Shown here: positions 1 to 9,593 of the stretch, piece by piece
Layout: each line of letters starts with the position of its first letter
Numbering within the stretch: the stretch's first letter is position 1
From: Madurella fahalii
Lineage: Eukaryota > Ascomycota > Sordariomycetes > Sordariales
Length of the DNA stretch: 64,000 nt
Assembly (NCBI GenBank): GCA_029876055.1
Contig: CM056877.1
Location: 1,922,001 to 1,986,000 of the forward strand
Reading direction: 5' to 3'
Made by a program: the position numbers and the translations under genes
The notes under the pieces: generated by a model
The model's database searches: none
What the model was told of the DNA's origin: nothing
The model's input: the letters and a program-made list of their open reading frames with translations, nothing else

Positions 1-222
1 ATACTCGGCGCTGTGATCGGATATCACTGGCTGGCCCCCGTCTGGTTCGCGTGCCGTACAAGATACGGTATAGGACAGCACATACATACTTTGCCGTACC
101 AACCCGGGACAATGGATGGGGGACCCGTTTGAAGCCCCTTGCAGCTGCGCATAATTGCGACTTGGTTGGCTGATGCGAGGCCTAGTCCCAGTCAGATCCG
201 CGTCGTCTTGTTTGTCCCGCTA

Positions 223-2906
223 TTAGATCTCCCTGCACCACCGTGCCAGAACGGCACTTAGCTTGACCGCGGCTGGGATCTCCTCGAGCGCGACATCCAC
301 TTTCCACATCTTGGCGTCCAGTCCGCCCAGACCGGCTGTTCCCCTGCCGCCCGCCGCCGCCGGCACAAGCAGGCCGAGTGCTACCAGCCGCTCCCACGCC
401 ATTCCTGCCGGCCCGCGCCCCCACACCCGCGCCCCACCGCCCAGCGCAAGCATGCCAGAGCTTGCCGACTGCACCCGCTGCCTGCCCATGAGCGACGTAT
501 ACTCGTCGTATGCCATGGCGAAGTTGACCGTGTCTGTATGCGCCACAATGTCCAGCCGTGCGGCCGCAATGAGCATCGAGAGATCTAGGTCCGAGAGTGA
601 CCCCAGGAGGTGCAGCTTCGAGTCCGGCGCCTCGAGCGAGATACCGGCTACTGAGGACGTCGCAATCTGTAACGATAGCGACGTCGGCGAGAGCGCTGCG
701 AGCGGCAAAATGCAAGTAGTGAGAAATGCGGATACAGACTTGGTGCTGTAGAAATGCGATTCTAGGTGGTCCATGAACCCCTGCGTCTTGTGGAGAGCCT
801 ATGTGTTGGTTAGCAGATTCTCAAGACGCAACCTAGCCTTGCATACGGTCGGTCGAACTCACCTCTACCTTTCCGTTCCACCAATCCCAAAAAGCCTGAT
901 GGCCCTCTAGTTTCTTGTCCACGCCCTCCGCCACCATGTCCTCGTCGTCGATGGTGAGCCCCTGCTTGCACACGTCCCAGTAGGCTGGCAGGCTCTTTGG
1001 CAGCGAGAGGTAGACATATCTGTGGCTGAACCGGCTTTTGACTCTTTTCTCGAGGCTTTCCACCACATCAATCCTCGTCGTCAGCCCGAGCACGGCAATA
1101 GGCGCCTTTCGGGCCTGCGCAATGTCGAAGAGATTGTAGAGAAGGGTTTGTCTGGGGTGTGTCGCAAAGAGGTCAAACTCATCCATTACGAAGACAATCG
1201 ATTTGGACGTGATGCCGTCTTGGCCCTCTGCTATCTCCGAGGGATGCGATAACAGAGCCAGCAGCGAGGCCATAGTATCGGCATAATTGCTAGTCTACTC
1301 TTGTCAGTGCTGATTATCGATGCATACTCGATCCGGGGAGGGGAAAAAAAAAAAAAAAAAAAGAAAAACACACCTTGTTGACAAGTTCGTCCTCGATCTC
1401 CATTTCCTTGCCTAACTGTCGCCAAATTTCCCTCAGAGCCAGCTTATCATCAGTGTGGATGAAACCATTCAACCTCACAACGTGGAACTGATCCTTGTGG
1501 CGCTCCGATGCCACGGATATGATGGACTCTACCAGCTGTAACACTTATTAGCCTAGTGGTACTCAAAGAATGGCGGCGTAACTTACCGTGGTCTTGCCAC
1601 ACCCACGAGTCCCTATCACTAGCATCGAGTTGCCCTCCCCCGCGATAATGGTTTGTTCTACGAGTTGGTAGGCCTTCTCGTGCGCCTCGTCCTGTCCGCG
1701 AAGTTTGATCCGTCGCCTGCCGGTGCAGCGATCGAGCAGCACCCGCTTCATCGAGCGGAGATGCTCGTCAAAATTCGGGATATTTGGCTTCTGGTCTCCC
1801 TGCGCGGCCACGCGCGGTTTCGCTTCTTTTGTCCTTGGGTGACTGACTGGGTTGGTGTTGTCTTGCAGGCAGTTGCGGCATATCCAATCTTCCTTAGGTA
1901 TCTCTGGGAGGCCGTAGCATTCTTGATGTACGGCCATGTCGCAGCTGTCGCAAAAGACGATTTCGTTGCCAGTTTCCGAGTCTGGTTTGAAGCAGATGGC
2001 GCATACTTCGTCGTCCTCCTCTTCGTCACTGCCAGGTTCTTGGTTCTCATTCGAGGCGTCTACCTCCATCTCGTCCTCGGTTGGCGAAGATGCCGCTTCT
2101 CTGCGCTTTCGGGCTGATCTGGACGGCGTTTCAGCCCCTACATCATCCAGCGCGTCCTCGTCCGGCCTTCTGTCAAAGGCTACGCTCTTCCGCCGGCGGC
2201 CAGCGGCTCCCCCTCCCTTGCGAGGGGTCAAAATCCCCTTGGGTACTTGTGCATCCTCCGGTAGCTTGCCGTTCGGGGCCCTTCTTGGGCGACGGGTCTG
2301 GGGAATAGATGTGCTAATTGTAGAACCGACATCCTTCGACTCTTCGTTTTCAGGTTGGATTGGCACTTCAACCATGGCCTCACGATCCTGCTTCCTGGGC
2401 CGGCCACGTTTCCTTTTAGCAGATTCGTCTCCGTTTGTCAGCGAGGCACCGTTGACACCATTAGCCCCGACTTTAGCAGTCGCAGCGTGGGCCTGTCTCT
2501 GCCGCGTCGGGCGCGGTGCCACGGCTGTAGCGCCTAACTCATCCTCACCCGAATCTGGCACATCGTAAACACTGGCTCTTTGACGGCTGGCTGGAATCTG
2601 TGGCTTCTTGGCTTTCGTCTTGCCGTGGTTCGGCTGCACCATTCGTTTCCCGCCCTCCGCTTCCAAGTCTGGAGCTTTCCGAGAATCTACGTTGGCATTG
2701 TTCGCGGTCGACGCAGCCGCCTTGCGGCGGCCACGCCCCGGGGTTTTGTTTGTAGTTGATGGTTCAGGGTCCGGAGCCGCAGCGATAGCAGGCGAGTCAT
2801 CTGATGGCTTGAGGCGCCGCCTCTTGGAAGCGGTTGATGAAGGCTCCTCTTCATTTTGCGACCGCAGCCGCTTCCTGTCTAAAGTGGTGTTACTACGGCC
2901 TGCCAT
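223..2906 (-). CDS. orc4: Origin recognition complex subunit 4 with AT-hook and PHD finger
   Basis: ORC4 is a AAA+ subunit of the six-part complex that marks replication origins and loads MCM helicase in the nucleus. I read four exons, all joined in phase 0: 2906-1587, 1535-1374, 1294-863, 798-223 (829 aa). The first 300 residues are basic and disordered, with an AT-hook core RGRP at about 168-171, an RVxF-like KSVAF at 240-244 and nuclear-localisation-like basic clusters. A C4HC3 PHD finger spans about 300-348 and resembles the first PHD of BRPF/JADE proteins. The AAA+ domain follows, with Walker A GTRGCGKTT at 432-440 and Walker B DEFD at 532-535, then the ORC4 C-terminal winged-helix region. 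The start is the ATG at 2906; the open frame extends 9 nt upstream only through a TTG. Intron 2 contains a run of 19 A/T. The family call is firm; exon ends are inferred from consensus. Confidence 0.93.
1344..1362. repeat. Poly-A run inside ORC4 intron 2
   Basis: Nineteen consecutive A on the + strand (T in the sense of the gene). It lies between the donor at 1373 and the acceptor at 1295-1296, and reads as the polypyrimidine part of the intron. Confidence 0.9.
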
Positions 2907-3627
2907 TCTGTGCAAGAGAAGTCAAAAGATTCAGGCTGATATGCTGCGTTGTGTTCTGGATAACATTATTTAGTTTCTGGATTTCCAGGTCGCAAACGTT
3001 TTGGCAAAGCAAGGGAATGGTAGCACGGTGCGTTCCCGGCTGCAAGCGCGTAGGGTATTTAACAGGGTTCAAAGTGGAGCTGTGCACTGTTCACATAGCC
3101 AATCAACAGGCCTAGATCTTGTACGCCAGCTCAATTCACCTCCCATCATGTGTACATCAACTGAGCAACGATTAGACGCTCTTGTTCGCCGTGAGTTCAA
3201 AACTTGCACCGTTTTAGACACCGAATCAAACCGAATCTACATATCATAGCTTTGATCTTCCTGGCGATGACAACGGTCAACATACCCTCGCTCCCAGCTC
3301 CTTCCCCCTTGTTCTAAGTGCACCTCCACCCTTAGAGCCCATGGTTGACGTTCGCCTCAATGATTTCGGGCTAGGTTCACGCGGGCTTGAGACATTCCCA
3401 AGTCTTGTGAAATCCCATTGATGCGTCTAACAACCCGAGCGTCCAATAGCCAACACAGTGAATGCTTAAGTAGTTTCTCTTTCCACCCTAAGGCGGGTTG
3501 CTCTATGCAACCAGTTACCAAGCCGCCACCCCGTGCCTCCCATGCAACAACTAGCTCTCCTAGGCACGCAATAAGCCACCCAAAACGCCGGTCTTGTGCT
3601 TGGCCCAAACAAAATAAAACGGAAAGT
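2907..3627. other. Intergenic region upstream of ORC4, downstream of LEU5
   Basis: About 720 bp between the ORC4 start and the LEU5-type carrier stop, both on the minus strand. It should hold the ORC4 promoter and the carrier's 3' UTR. Short open frames on both strands (60-120 codons) show no recognisable protein. I see no RNA gene or repeat. Confidence 0.6.
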
Positions 3628-4988
3628 CTAGATACCAAACCACATCTTTAACCTCTCATACGTATAAAAGCTCGCCGCAGCCATCGGCACCACCTTGGCA
3701 TAGCCAATCGTCAGCCCGACGAAGAAGCCACGGAAGCCGCCCTCCCTTATAATCAGCCTGGCCGTCTCGCCGATGCGCAGCCGGTGCCCGTCGCCAACAG
3801 CACCGCCGACCTGCATTCTCCTCCTGATTACCTCAAGCGGGTACGACGCCGTTTGCGAGACGAGCCCCGCTATGCCGCCCGCGAGAAGCTCGGCCCAAGA
3901 ACGGAGCGGCGCGGGCTTGCCTGGTGGGTGGTGCGCCGGCTTGGGCAGCGTCGTATGCTGAACGATTCTCGGATGACGCAGGATGTCGCCGGCCGTGTCG
4001 TGCGTCAGGAAGGATATGCCTGCGTAGGGGAGCATGCCGAGGAGCGTTGGGCCGAAACCGCGGTAGAAGTTGGCCAACCCAAAGCTGGGCGTGAGGGACG
4101 GTGCCGCCGTGGCGGCTGCCGTGGCCGCGCCACGTGCCGTTGCTGCTGAGCCCGCCATCCCCGCCGCGGCTACCGGTTTCTGGAACTGACGCTCGTGGTA
4201 GATCTGCCTGCATATTGACCGCAAAGTTGACCGGCCGTCCTTCTTTGTCTCAAAGGCAAGCCGCACTCTGACGAGCTCGAGGGGGTATGTGAAGAAGACG
4301 GATGTCACGCCCGCCATAGAACCGCTGATGAGTCGCCTGAACGGTGTTTCCTTGTCCTTTCGTGGGATGACAATGGCCCGGATCTGCTCGTAGGCGAGGA
4401 ACTTGATGGCGGCGTAGGGAAATATCCTCAACAGGGTCGCAGAGTGTCCTCTAAACAACCCCACGGGTCCATCTTGATGGTATATCTCCTTTATCGCCCC
4501 GCCAACACCGGCCCAAGACCCCGCGTACTTGACAAACTGCGGGTTGTGCGACTGGAAGAGAATCTTGACTCGGTCGAGGGGCGCGACAACCGTTTTGGCC
4601 TGGAGAGAATGTTAGTACTCCCGATACTGCTGTTGGTGGGCCGCGACGACTAAAGCCGACTTACCGCGCAACCTGCCACACCTCCCGCAACACCAGACCT
4701 CCACACATAGCCCAGGCTCTGTGTGCTCTTGGACTGCCCTTTGCGCGGGATCTGCGCCTCGTCGTCGGTGGGACAGACGGCGGGCTCCTTGTTCGGGGCT
4801 ACCTCCGCGCGCGGTACATCGGTAGTCTCTCGAGGATGGTATGACGGTGAGACCCCCGGCATGGAGGCATGGCTCATGAGGGCCGGGGGCATTCCGGCAC
4901 CGGCAGATCTGTGCTCGGCCGTCTGCGATGAACAGTCTTGAGATAAGCGGGAACGGTCGGAGCGGCGCGCTAGAGGCGCATCGCGCAT
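3628..4988 (-). CDS. leu5: Mitochondrial carrier, LEU5-type coenzyme A transporter
   Basis: This is an inner-membrane carrier of the SLC25 family, closest to yeast Leu5 and animal SLC25A42/A16, which supply mitochondria with CoA. There are two exons, 4988-4665 and 4599-3628 (431 aa), joined in phase 0. The three carrier signatures are visible: PLDRVK just after the junction (about 115-120), PLELVR in the second repeat and PLEVIR in the third, each followed by the usual matrix-helix residues. The second repeat holds an Ala/Thr-rich insertion of about 35 residues. The first 100 residues are hydrophilic and probably disordered. The start is uncertain: Met1 at 4988 lies only 10 bp from a TATATAAA box, and Met33, Met38 or Met43 may be the real initiator. 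The substrate is inferred from family resemblance. Confidence 0.88.
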
Positions 4989-5367
4989 AGGCGATGAATA
5001 TATAAAGATGGGGCTTCACTCGGTAGTTGCAGGGCCCTGCCAGACTACAGAAGCCCAGATCTCAGATTGTAATTGTGTTAGATCAAGCAATATCGTGGGC
5101 GCGAATGCTGATAAAGCGTGGTTGGAATGCGCGAGAACAAAATGCTCGAATTCCGGAAATGTAACACCGAAACGTCATTTCTTACCGGCCGGGGCCGCAG
5201 CCAGTTTTTGGCCGAAGCCGAGGATTGCCGACACCCCGGCTTACTTCCGTTGGACCCTTAGACGGCGCCTAGGCGAGTGGGCCAACCAGCGCTCACGCGA
5301 CACAACAGAACCCTTTTTCGACTCGACAACAGAGTTCCGGGCGGCCCGCGAATTAGCCAGCCGTGAG
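4989..5367. promoter_or_regulatory. Divergent promoter region LEU5 / METTL4-like gene
   Basis: A head-to-head intergenic stretch of about 380 bp. A TATATAAA box lies at 4999-5006. Read on the plus strand it would start a transcript with a leader of roughly 340 nt before the ATG at 5368. The open frame from 5008 to 5367 has no family resemblance and is treated as leader. Confidence 0.5.
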
Positions 5368-6471
5368 ATGGGCCCGTCGAGCATTCTCTGGCAAAATGAC
5401 AAGAGAACAGTCGTGCTCCTCGACCTCCCGCGGTCCATTGAAGAGGCGCAGGTCCCATCCAGTCAGCTGACAGCCGCGAACGTTGGGCCCGCCAGGAAAC
5501 TCCGCAGGCTGATCTCAGTGCTGCCGCCGGTGTCTCCCTTCCCGACTCCGGAGCCGAAGGATAGTGGGTCCGGGCGGTTGGCGCTGTCGCCCTCAGCGCA
5601 GGTAACTGAGCTCATGACCACCGCAGCCGTTGAATCAGCCCTGGCGGAAATCGAAAAGTCATATTCGGGCCCCTGGTGCTTGCCACGTCTGTGTTCGCAG
5701 CCAAATCCCAAACCTCCGTCCTCATCCCCGGCGGCTGCCGCTTCGGCCGAAGCCGCAACCGGGGCTCCTCTCCGTCCCCACCCCGCCGTCGAACCTCCGG
5801 ACTCTCATTACTTCCCAGCATCCTCACATGCACTCCGGGGTACAATCCAATCCCACCGCGCAACCTTCCTCTCCACAGCCCCCAAGTTCAACCTCATCCT
5901 CCTCGACCCGCCCTGGCCCAACCGCTCGGCCAAGCGCAAGCGCGCCGGCCCTGGGAGCTACCGCCCCGCCGCAGACTTCAACTCCATCCGCACGCTCCTC
6001 GCCCAGGTCCCCGTGGCGTCGCGCCTCGCCGAGGAAGACGGGCTCGTGGCCGTGTGGGTGACCAACGCGGCGCGGTTCGCCGATCTGCTGCTGACCTCCG
6101 TCTTCGCCGAGTGGGGCGTTGAGCTGGTGGGCGAGTGGACATGGCTAAAGGTGACGGCAGCCGGTGAGCCGGTGGTGAGTGTGGATTCGGTTTGGAGGAA
6201 GCCATGGGAGCGGTTGTTGATTGCGCGACGGAGGGCAGGGGAGAAGAAAGGGCCGGTGAAAGGCAAGGTGATCGTCTCAGTGCCGGACGTGCACTCGAGG
6301 AAACCGAATCTCAGGGGGCTTTTCGAGAACGAGGGGTTGTTGCCAGAAAAATATGAGGCGTTGGAGGTCTTTGCGAGGAATCTGACGGCTGGTTGGTGGG
6401 CGTGGGGGGACGAGGCGCTGTTGTTTCAGCGGAAGGAGTGCTGGGTTGAGGAAGAGGAGGAGGAACGGTAA
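5368..6471 (+). CDS. MT-A70 family adenine N6-methyltransferase, METTL4-like
   Basis: A predicted SAM-dependent methyltransferase acting on adenine N6 in RNA or DNA. The frame is uninterrupted (367 aa). The catalytic DPPW motif sits at 180-183, within LILLDPPWPNRSAKR, the spelling typical of METTL4 rather than METTL3/METTL14 (Ime4-type) proteins. Downstream blocks WVTNAARF, WTWLKVT and PDVHSRKPNL also match the METTL4 pattern. The N-terminal 100 residues begin with a conserved-looking ILWQN..RTVVLLDLPRSIE segment, which is why I start at the ATG at 5368 rather than at 5008, where the frame also opens. Residues 110-150 are a low-complexity Pro/Ala linker. The tail is acidic (EEEEE). Substrate is unknown: METTL4 has been linked to U2 snRNA and to DNA 6mA in animals. 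The gene converges on uL23m. Confidence 0.85.
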   Translation: MGPSSILWQNDKRTVVLLDLPRSIEEAQVPSSQLTAANVGPARKLRRLISVLPPVSPFPTPEPKDSGSGRLALSPSAQVTELMTTAAVESALAEIEKSYSGPWCLPRLCSQPNPKPPSSSPAAAASAEAATGAPLRPHPAVEPPDSHYFPASSHALRGTIQSHRATFLSTAPKFNLILLDPPWPNRSAKRKRAGPGSYRPAADFNSIRTLLAQVPVASRLAEEDGLVAVWVTNAARFADLLLTSVFAEWGVELVGEWTWLKVTAAGEPVVSVDSVWRKPWERLLIARRRAGEKKGPVKGKVIVSVPDVHSRKPNLRGLFENEGLLPEKYEALEVFARNLTAGWWAWGDEALLFQRKECWVEEEEEER

Positions 6472-6666
6472 AACCTGACTTGACATGACCTTGAGGCATA
6501 GAATGGAAATAGTACAGTATTGGGCGTCTAGGGCATATAATACATCCCGCCTCGCTGGCTCCATTCACGTTGTGCTTCTAACCCAGCAGCACCACACTGA
6601 AGCCCATTGCCAGCTTCCTGCTATTTCCCCCACTTCCGTCACCCGCAGTCACCGCCGTTTCCCACA

Positions 6667-7322
6667 CTATATCGAGACATCCTTTTCCACCTCGGTCCAT
6701 TTGTCTTCTCCTTTCCGCCCGTTCGTCCACTCCGCTTGGTTCTTCAAAAACTCTTCGGCTTGCGCTTTCAACACCTCCCGGTCTTTGGGGACTCGTTTCC
6801 GTGTCCGTAGCGGGATATCCGACGGGTCGGACTGCCGTTTGTAGTGCTCCTCTCTCGCCTGATACATCTTTTTGAAGATTGGGTAGTCGAATCCCTCCCG
6901 TTGGTCCTCAGCCGGCGGGTCTGGCCATACAAACGGCTTCACAAGCTCGGCAATCATCATCTTTTTCGAGCGCGGCCGGTACCACTTGCCGGTAGTGCCG
7001 CCCTTGCGCTTCGGTAAAGGCTGGTTGATGAAGGAGCGCACCGCGTTTACCTCAACATTGTAGGCATGATAGAGGTAGTCGCGAAGGTCGAGCTTATTGA
7101 ACTGGAGCGGTACCGCGAATGTCGCTAGGTTCGGTGGTTGCTTGGGTTTGGGGCGGATGAAGGCGATTACGTGGTTTGGCCTGTACTTGAGGATGAGTAT
7201 GTTGTTATAACTATCGGGGTGGATTGAGTCGAGGAAGAGCTTTACAGGAAGACTTGTTTTGTGCCAAATTTGCGCGGTAGCTGGGCTGCCGCCTCTTTTA
7301 CCGACGCTGCGGTTGAAGCCAT
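6667..7322 (-). CDS. mrp20: Mitochondrial large-subunit ribosomal protein uL23m (MRP20)
   Basis: A component of the mitochondrial 54S large subunit, placed near the polypeptide exit tunnel. Two exons, 7322-7246 and 7180-6667, give 196 aa. The 65-bp intron is inferred because the start frame (a Met-Ala-Ser-Thr leader running into KFGTKQVF) must switch frame to reach LPNHVIAFIRP. The donor GTAAAG and acceptor TACAG restore a continuous FLPNHVIAFIRP stretch typical of the family. The uL23 core then reads VPLQFNKLDLRDYLYHAYNV. The C-terminal half is a Lys/Glu-rich extension of the kind seen in fungal mitoribosomal proteins. No clear cleavable presequence is visible. The longer open frame upstream of 7322 is in another frame and is not used. 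Confidence 0.85.
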
Positions 7323-7757
7323 ACCGTTGAAGGTGTTTGGGTGTCCAAAGGTGCGGCTCTGGATTTGAACCGGACGATTAGTTCACCAGAGTGCTGGGCC
7401 AGAAAGTCCCGTTGCGTTTGGAGGTTGCCGAGCTGGATTTTCCTAGGTGAGCTTTGGCTGTCGGACCGCTGGCGGCCGACAACGGCCGGCGGCTTTAGAG
7501 ACTCGGCCATTGGGGCATGCCAAGCCATACATTGTGGACCATCTAGCCAAAAGGCGTTAGGTCCACAATTGGAGAACAAAGTCAACAAAGTTACACAGAG
7601 ATGTATCTCATCTTTTCTCAGGCTGAAAAATGTATTGAATGCTCAGTGATGGCCACTGCCATTAACCATCTGAACCGGAACCCATGCTACCATGATCTAT
7701 GCGAACAGAAAACTGCTCGTCGTTGCATGACGCTGTGTCATAACTCTAACGCTTGTT
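7323..7757. other. Intergenic region between DJ-1-like gene and uL23m
   Basis: About 435 bp between two minus-strand genes, holding the uL23m promoter. A stretch near 7340-7400 superficially resembles a tRNA T-arm on the minus strand but does not fold as one. Nothing else recognisable. Confidence 0.5.
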
Positions 7758-8846
7758 TTACACATCAAGACCGTCAATGACAATGCCCTTGGTCCAAGTC
7801 AGCTGCATGAGACGAGCAACCTCGTTGGCAGACTCCTCAGAAACCAGGACGCTGACCAGATACAGAGTTGCATCTAGGCCAGCGGCCACTCCCCCACTTG
7901 TGATGACACGAAGCCCACCTAGGCGCATCGCGGCGCGGCGGGCAATAGACTCGCGACGTGATGCACCCTTGAATGACATGGACCCCTTCCTACGGCGCAT
8001 GTTAGCCGGGAGATTGTACTAGCAGTGACAGGCAGACACCAACCTGGCATTGGACGGGCGCCTAGCGTCCGACTTGCGCCGAATGTATGGGTTCTCATCC
8101 TCGTCTCCGAGATCGAAGCGCAGATTATTCACCACATATCGGGCATCTTCAATGACGTCGGTATGCTCGCCCAGGTCTCGGGTCTTGGCCTGGCTGCAAA
8201 TGATCTCGAACTTGGTGACGTAGTCGGGATGGGTGGTGGCAGAGAGGCCGGACAGAATGCCCTGCTGGGCCAGGAAGAGAGCGCCAGTGCAGATAGAGAG
8301 CAGCGTGCGCTCCCGGCTGGGGTCGTTCTTCTGGAGTTCTGAGAAGGCCGAGATCAGGTCGAGCGGCTCGGCCTTTTCCTTCAGAATCTCGGCCGTGTTC
8401 CCGCCGAGGACTACGAGGACGTCGAAATCATCGAGGCGTTCGTGTGCCTCTTTCCACGAGATTTGGGAGCCAATGATGACGCCCTGCTCCGAGAGAACTT
8501 GGGGTTCGCCCGCGGCAATGGTGACCTCGAAGGCCTTGGAAGCTGTTTGCTAAGACATCAGCGGATGCATCTTAAGGCGCACATCTACAGAGATTGAGAT
8601 GTCTTAGGCTTCATTGGGCAAGGAGCGCTCGGTAGGGAGGGAGTTCCAAAAAGAGCCACGCTCTGCGACATCTCCCGGCTCGTCACCAAAGGCAGATCGT
8701 AGATACTTACTGGGATCCTGGTAATCGTGCAGGCAAGTTGTCAAGACCTCCAGAGGACCGGCAAAGTCCATGAGGTTGAACTTGGGATGCAGGGCAAAGA
8801 GCACATCAATCGGCTCATCTGCCACTGCGGACGTCTTACTGGCCAT
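7758..8846 (-). CDS. DJ-1/PfpI (class I glutamine amidotransferase-like) protein
   Basis: Three exons, 8846-8711, 8542-8044 and 7989-7758, give 288 aa. The fold is the DJ-1/PfpI/ThiJ superfamily, which includes isonitrile hydratases, glyoxalase III and stress chaperones. The N-terminus reads VLFALHPKFNLMDFAGPLEVL, and the nucleophile elbow is LLSICTGALF with Cys at about residue 130. A glutamate in the early PLEV segment could complete the site. Between the elbow and the final helices there is an extra Arg/Ser-rich segment of about 40 residues containing RRKS and RRES. The closing block ITSGGVAAGLDATLYLV is typical of fungal members. The acceptor of intron 1 was chosen as AAACAG at 8543-8544 because the nearer TTAG breaks the frame. 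Substrate cannot be inferred. The gene is head-to-head with TSC1. Confidence 0.85.
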
Positions 8847-9593
8847 CTTTGGCAACAATGATGTGAGGGGAAGGTAGGCTGATGCCTGTTGCTTGAACAA
8901 GTGCACGGAAGTGTGGGTAGTTGTTCGCGCTGTGTATCCGAGCAACGGGCAACAAGAGGAAACGATGGAGACGGTGCAACGAGAAATCCGTGGGAAAGCC
9001 GAACGGGAGATTGGGTTGACACCGCAGATGAAAGAACACAGATAGTTTTGTGCCTCGATGCTCACTGGAGGAAGGGGCCTCGCCCAGACCTGTCATGAGA
9101 GAGCCCTCAAAGAGAACCCCACCAAAGAGGGGCAGCCGTCTCCCCTCGATCCTGCATCAGTCGGTGGACATGGGCTCTGGACGCCTGGGGTTAACCCCAC
9201 TTTGCTGTTTGGGATAGCGGGGTTTTCTGGCACTAACAATGCAAACCAGGCTGAAGCCGGGTCACATGGTGGGGTTATCTAGCTCTAGCGCGCGCAGGGC
9301 AGTGGAGTTTGACAACTGCTTGACATGGGACAAAAAAACACTACCATTTTGTACCGGGCCAATTTTTGAGTTACGCAAGCAAAGCATACTTTGACTCAGG
9401 TGCATCCGATGTGTCAGGGTCTACACATCTCACATCTAGGTTGAAAAGAACTGCGTTTTCGTTCCAATTGCCGGACGGCGGATTTTGCTACATGTCAAGA
9501 CGGAGCACCCAAGCTACTTGGGCGCCTTCTAGTTAATCCAACTTCACAGTTCGTACGGCCGTCCCCAATGTGCCATCCGTTTTGTCGATCAGG
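8847..9593. promoter_or_regulatory. Divergent promoter region DJ-1-like / TSC1
   Basis: About 750 bp between two head-to-head starts. Short open frames only (up to about 85 codons), none recognisable. I see no convincing TATA box or repeat. Confidence 0.45.

Noticed and set aside
5008..5367. N-terminal extension of the METTL4-like protein from the first in-frame codon at 5008
   Set aside because: No family resemblance and it starts right after a TATATAAA box. The conserved protein begins at the ATG at 5368.
7340..7450. tRNA-like segment (GGTTCAAATCC on the minus strand)
   Set aside because: The T-stem does not pair well and no acceptor or anticodon stem can be drawn around it.
7298..7588. 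Minus-strand frame of 96 codons overlapping the uL23m start
   Set aside because: It is in a different frame from the conserved mitoribosomal protein; treated as leader sequence.
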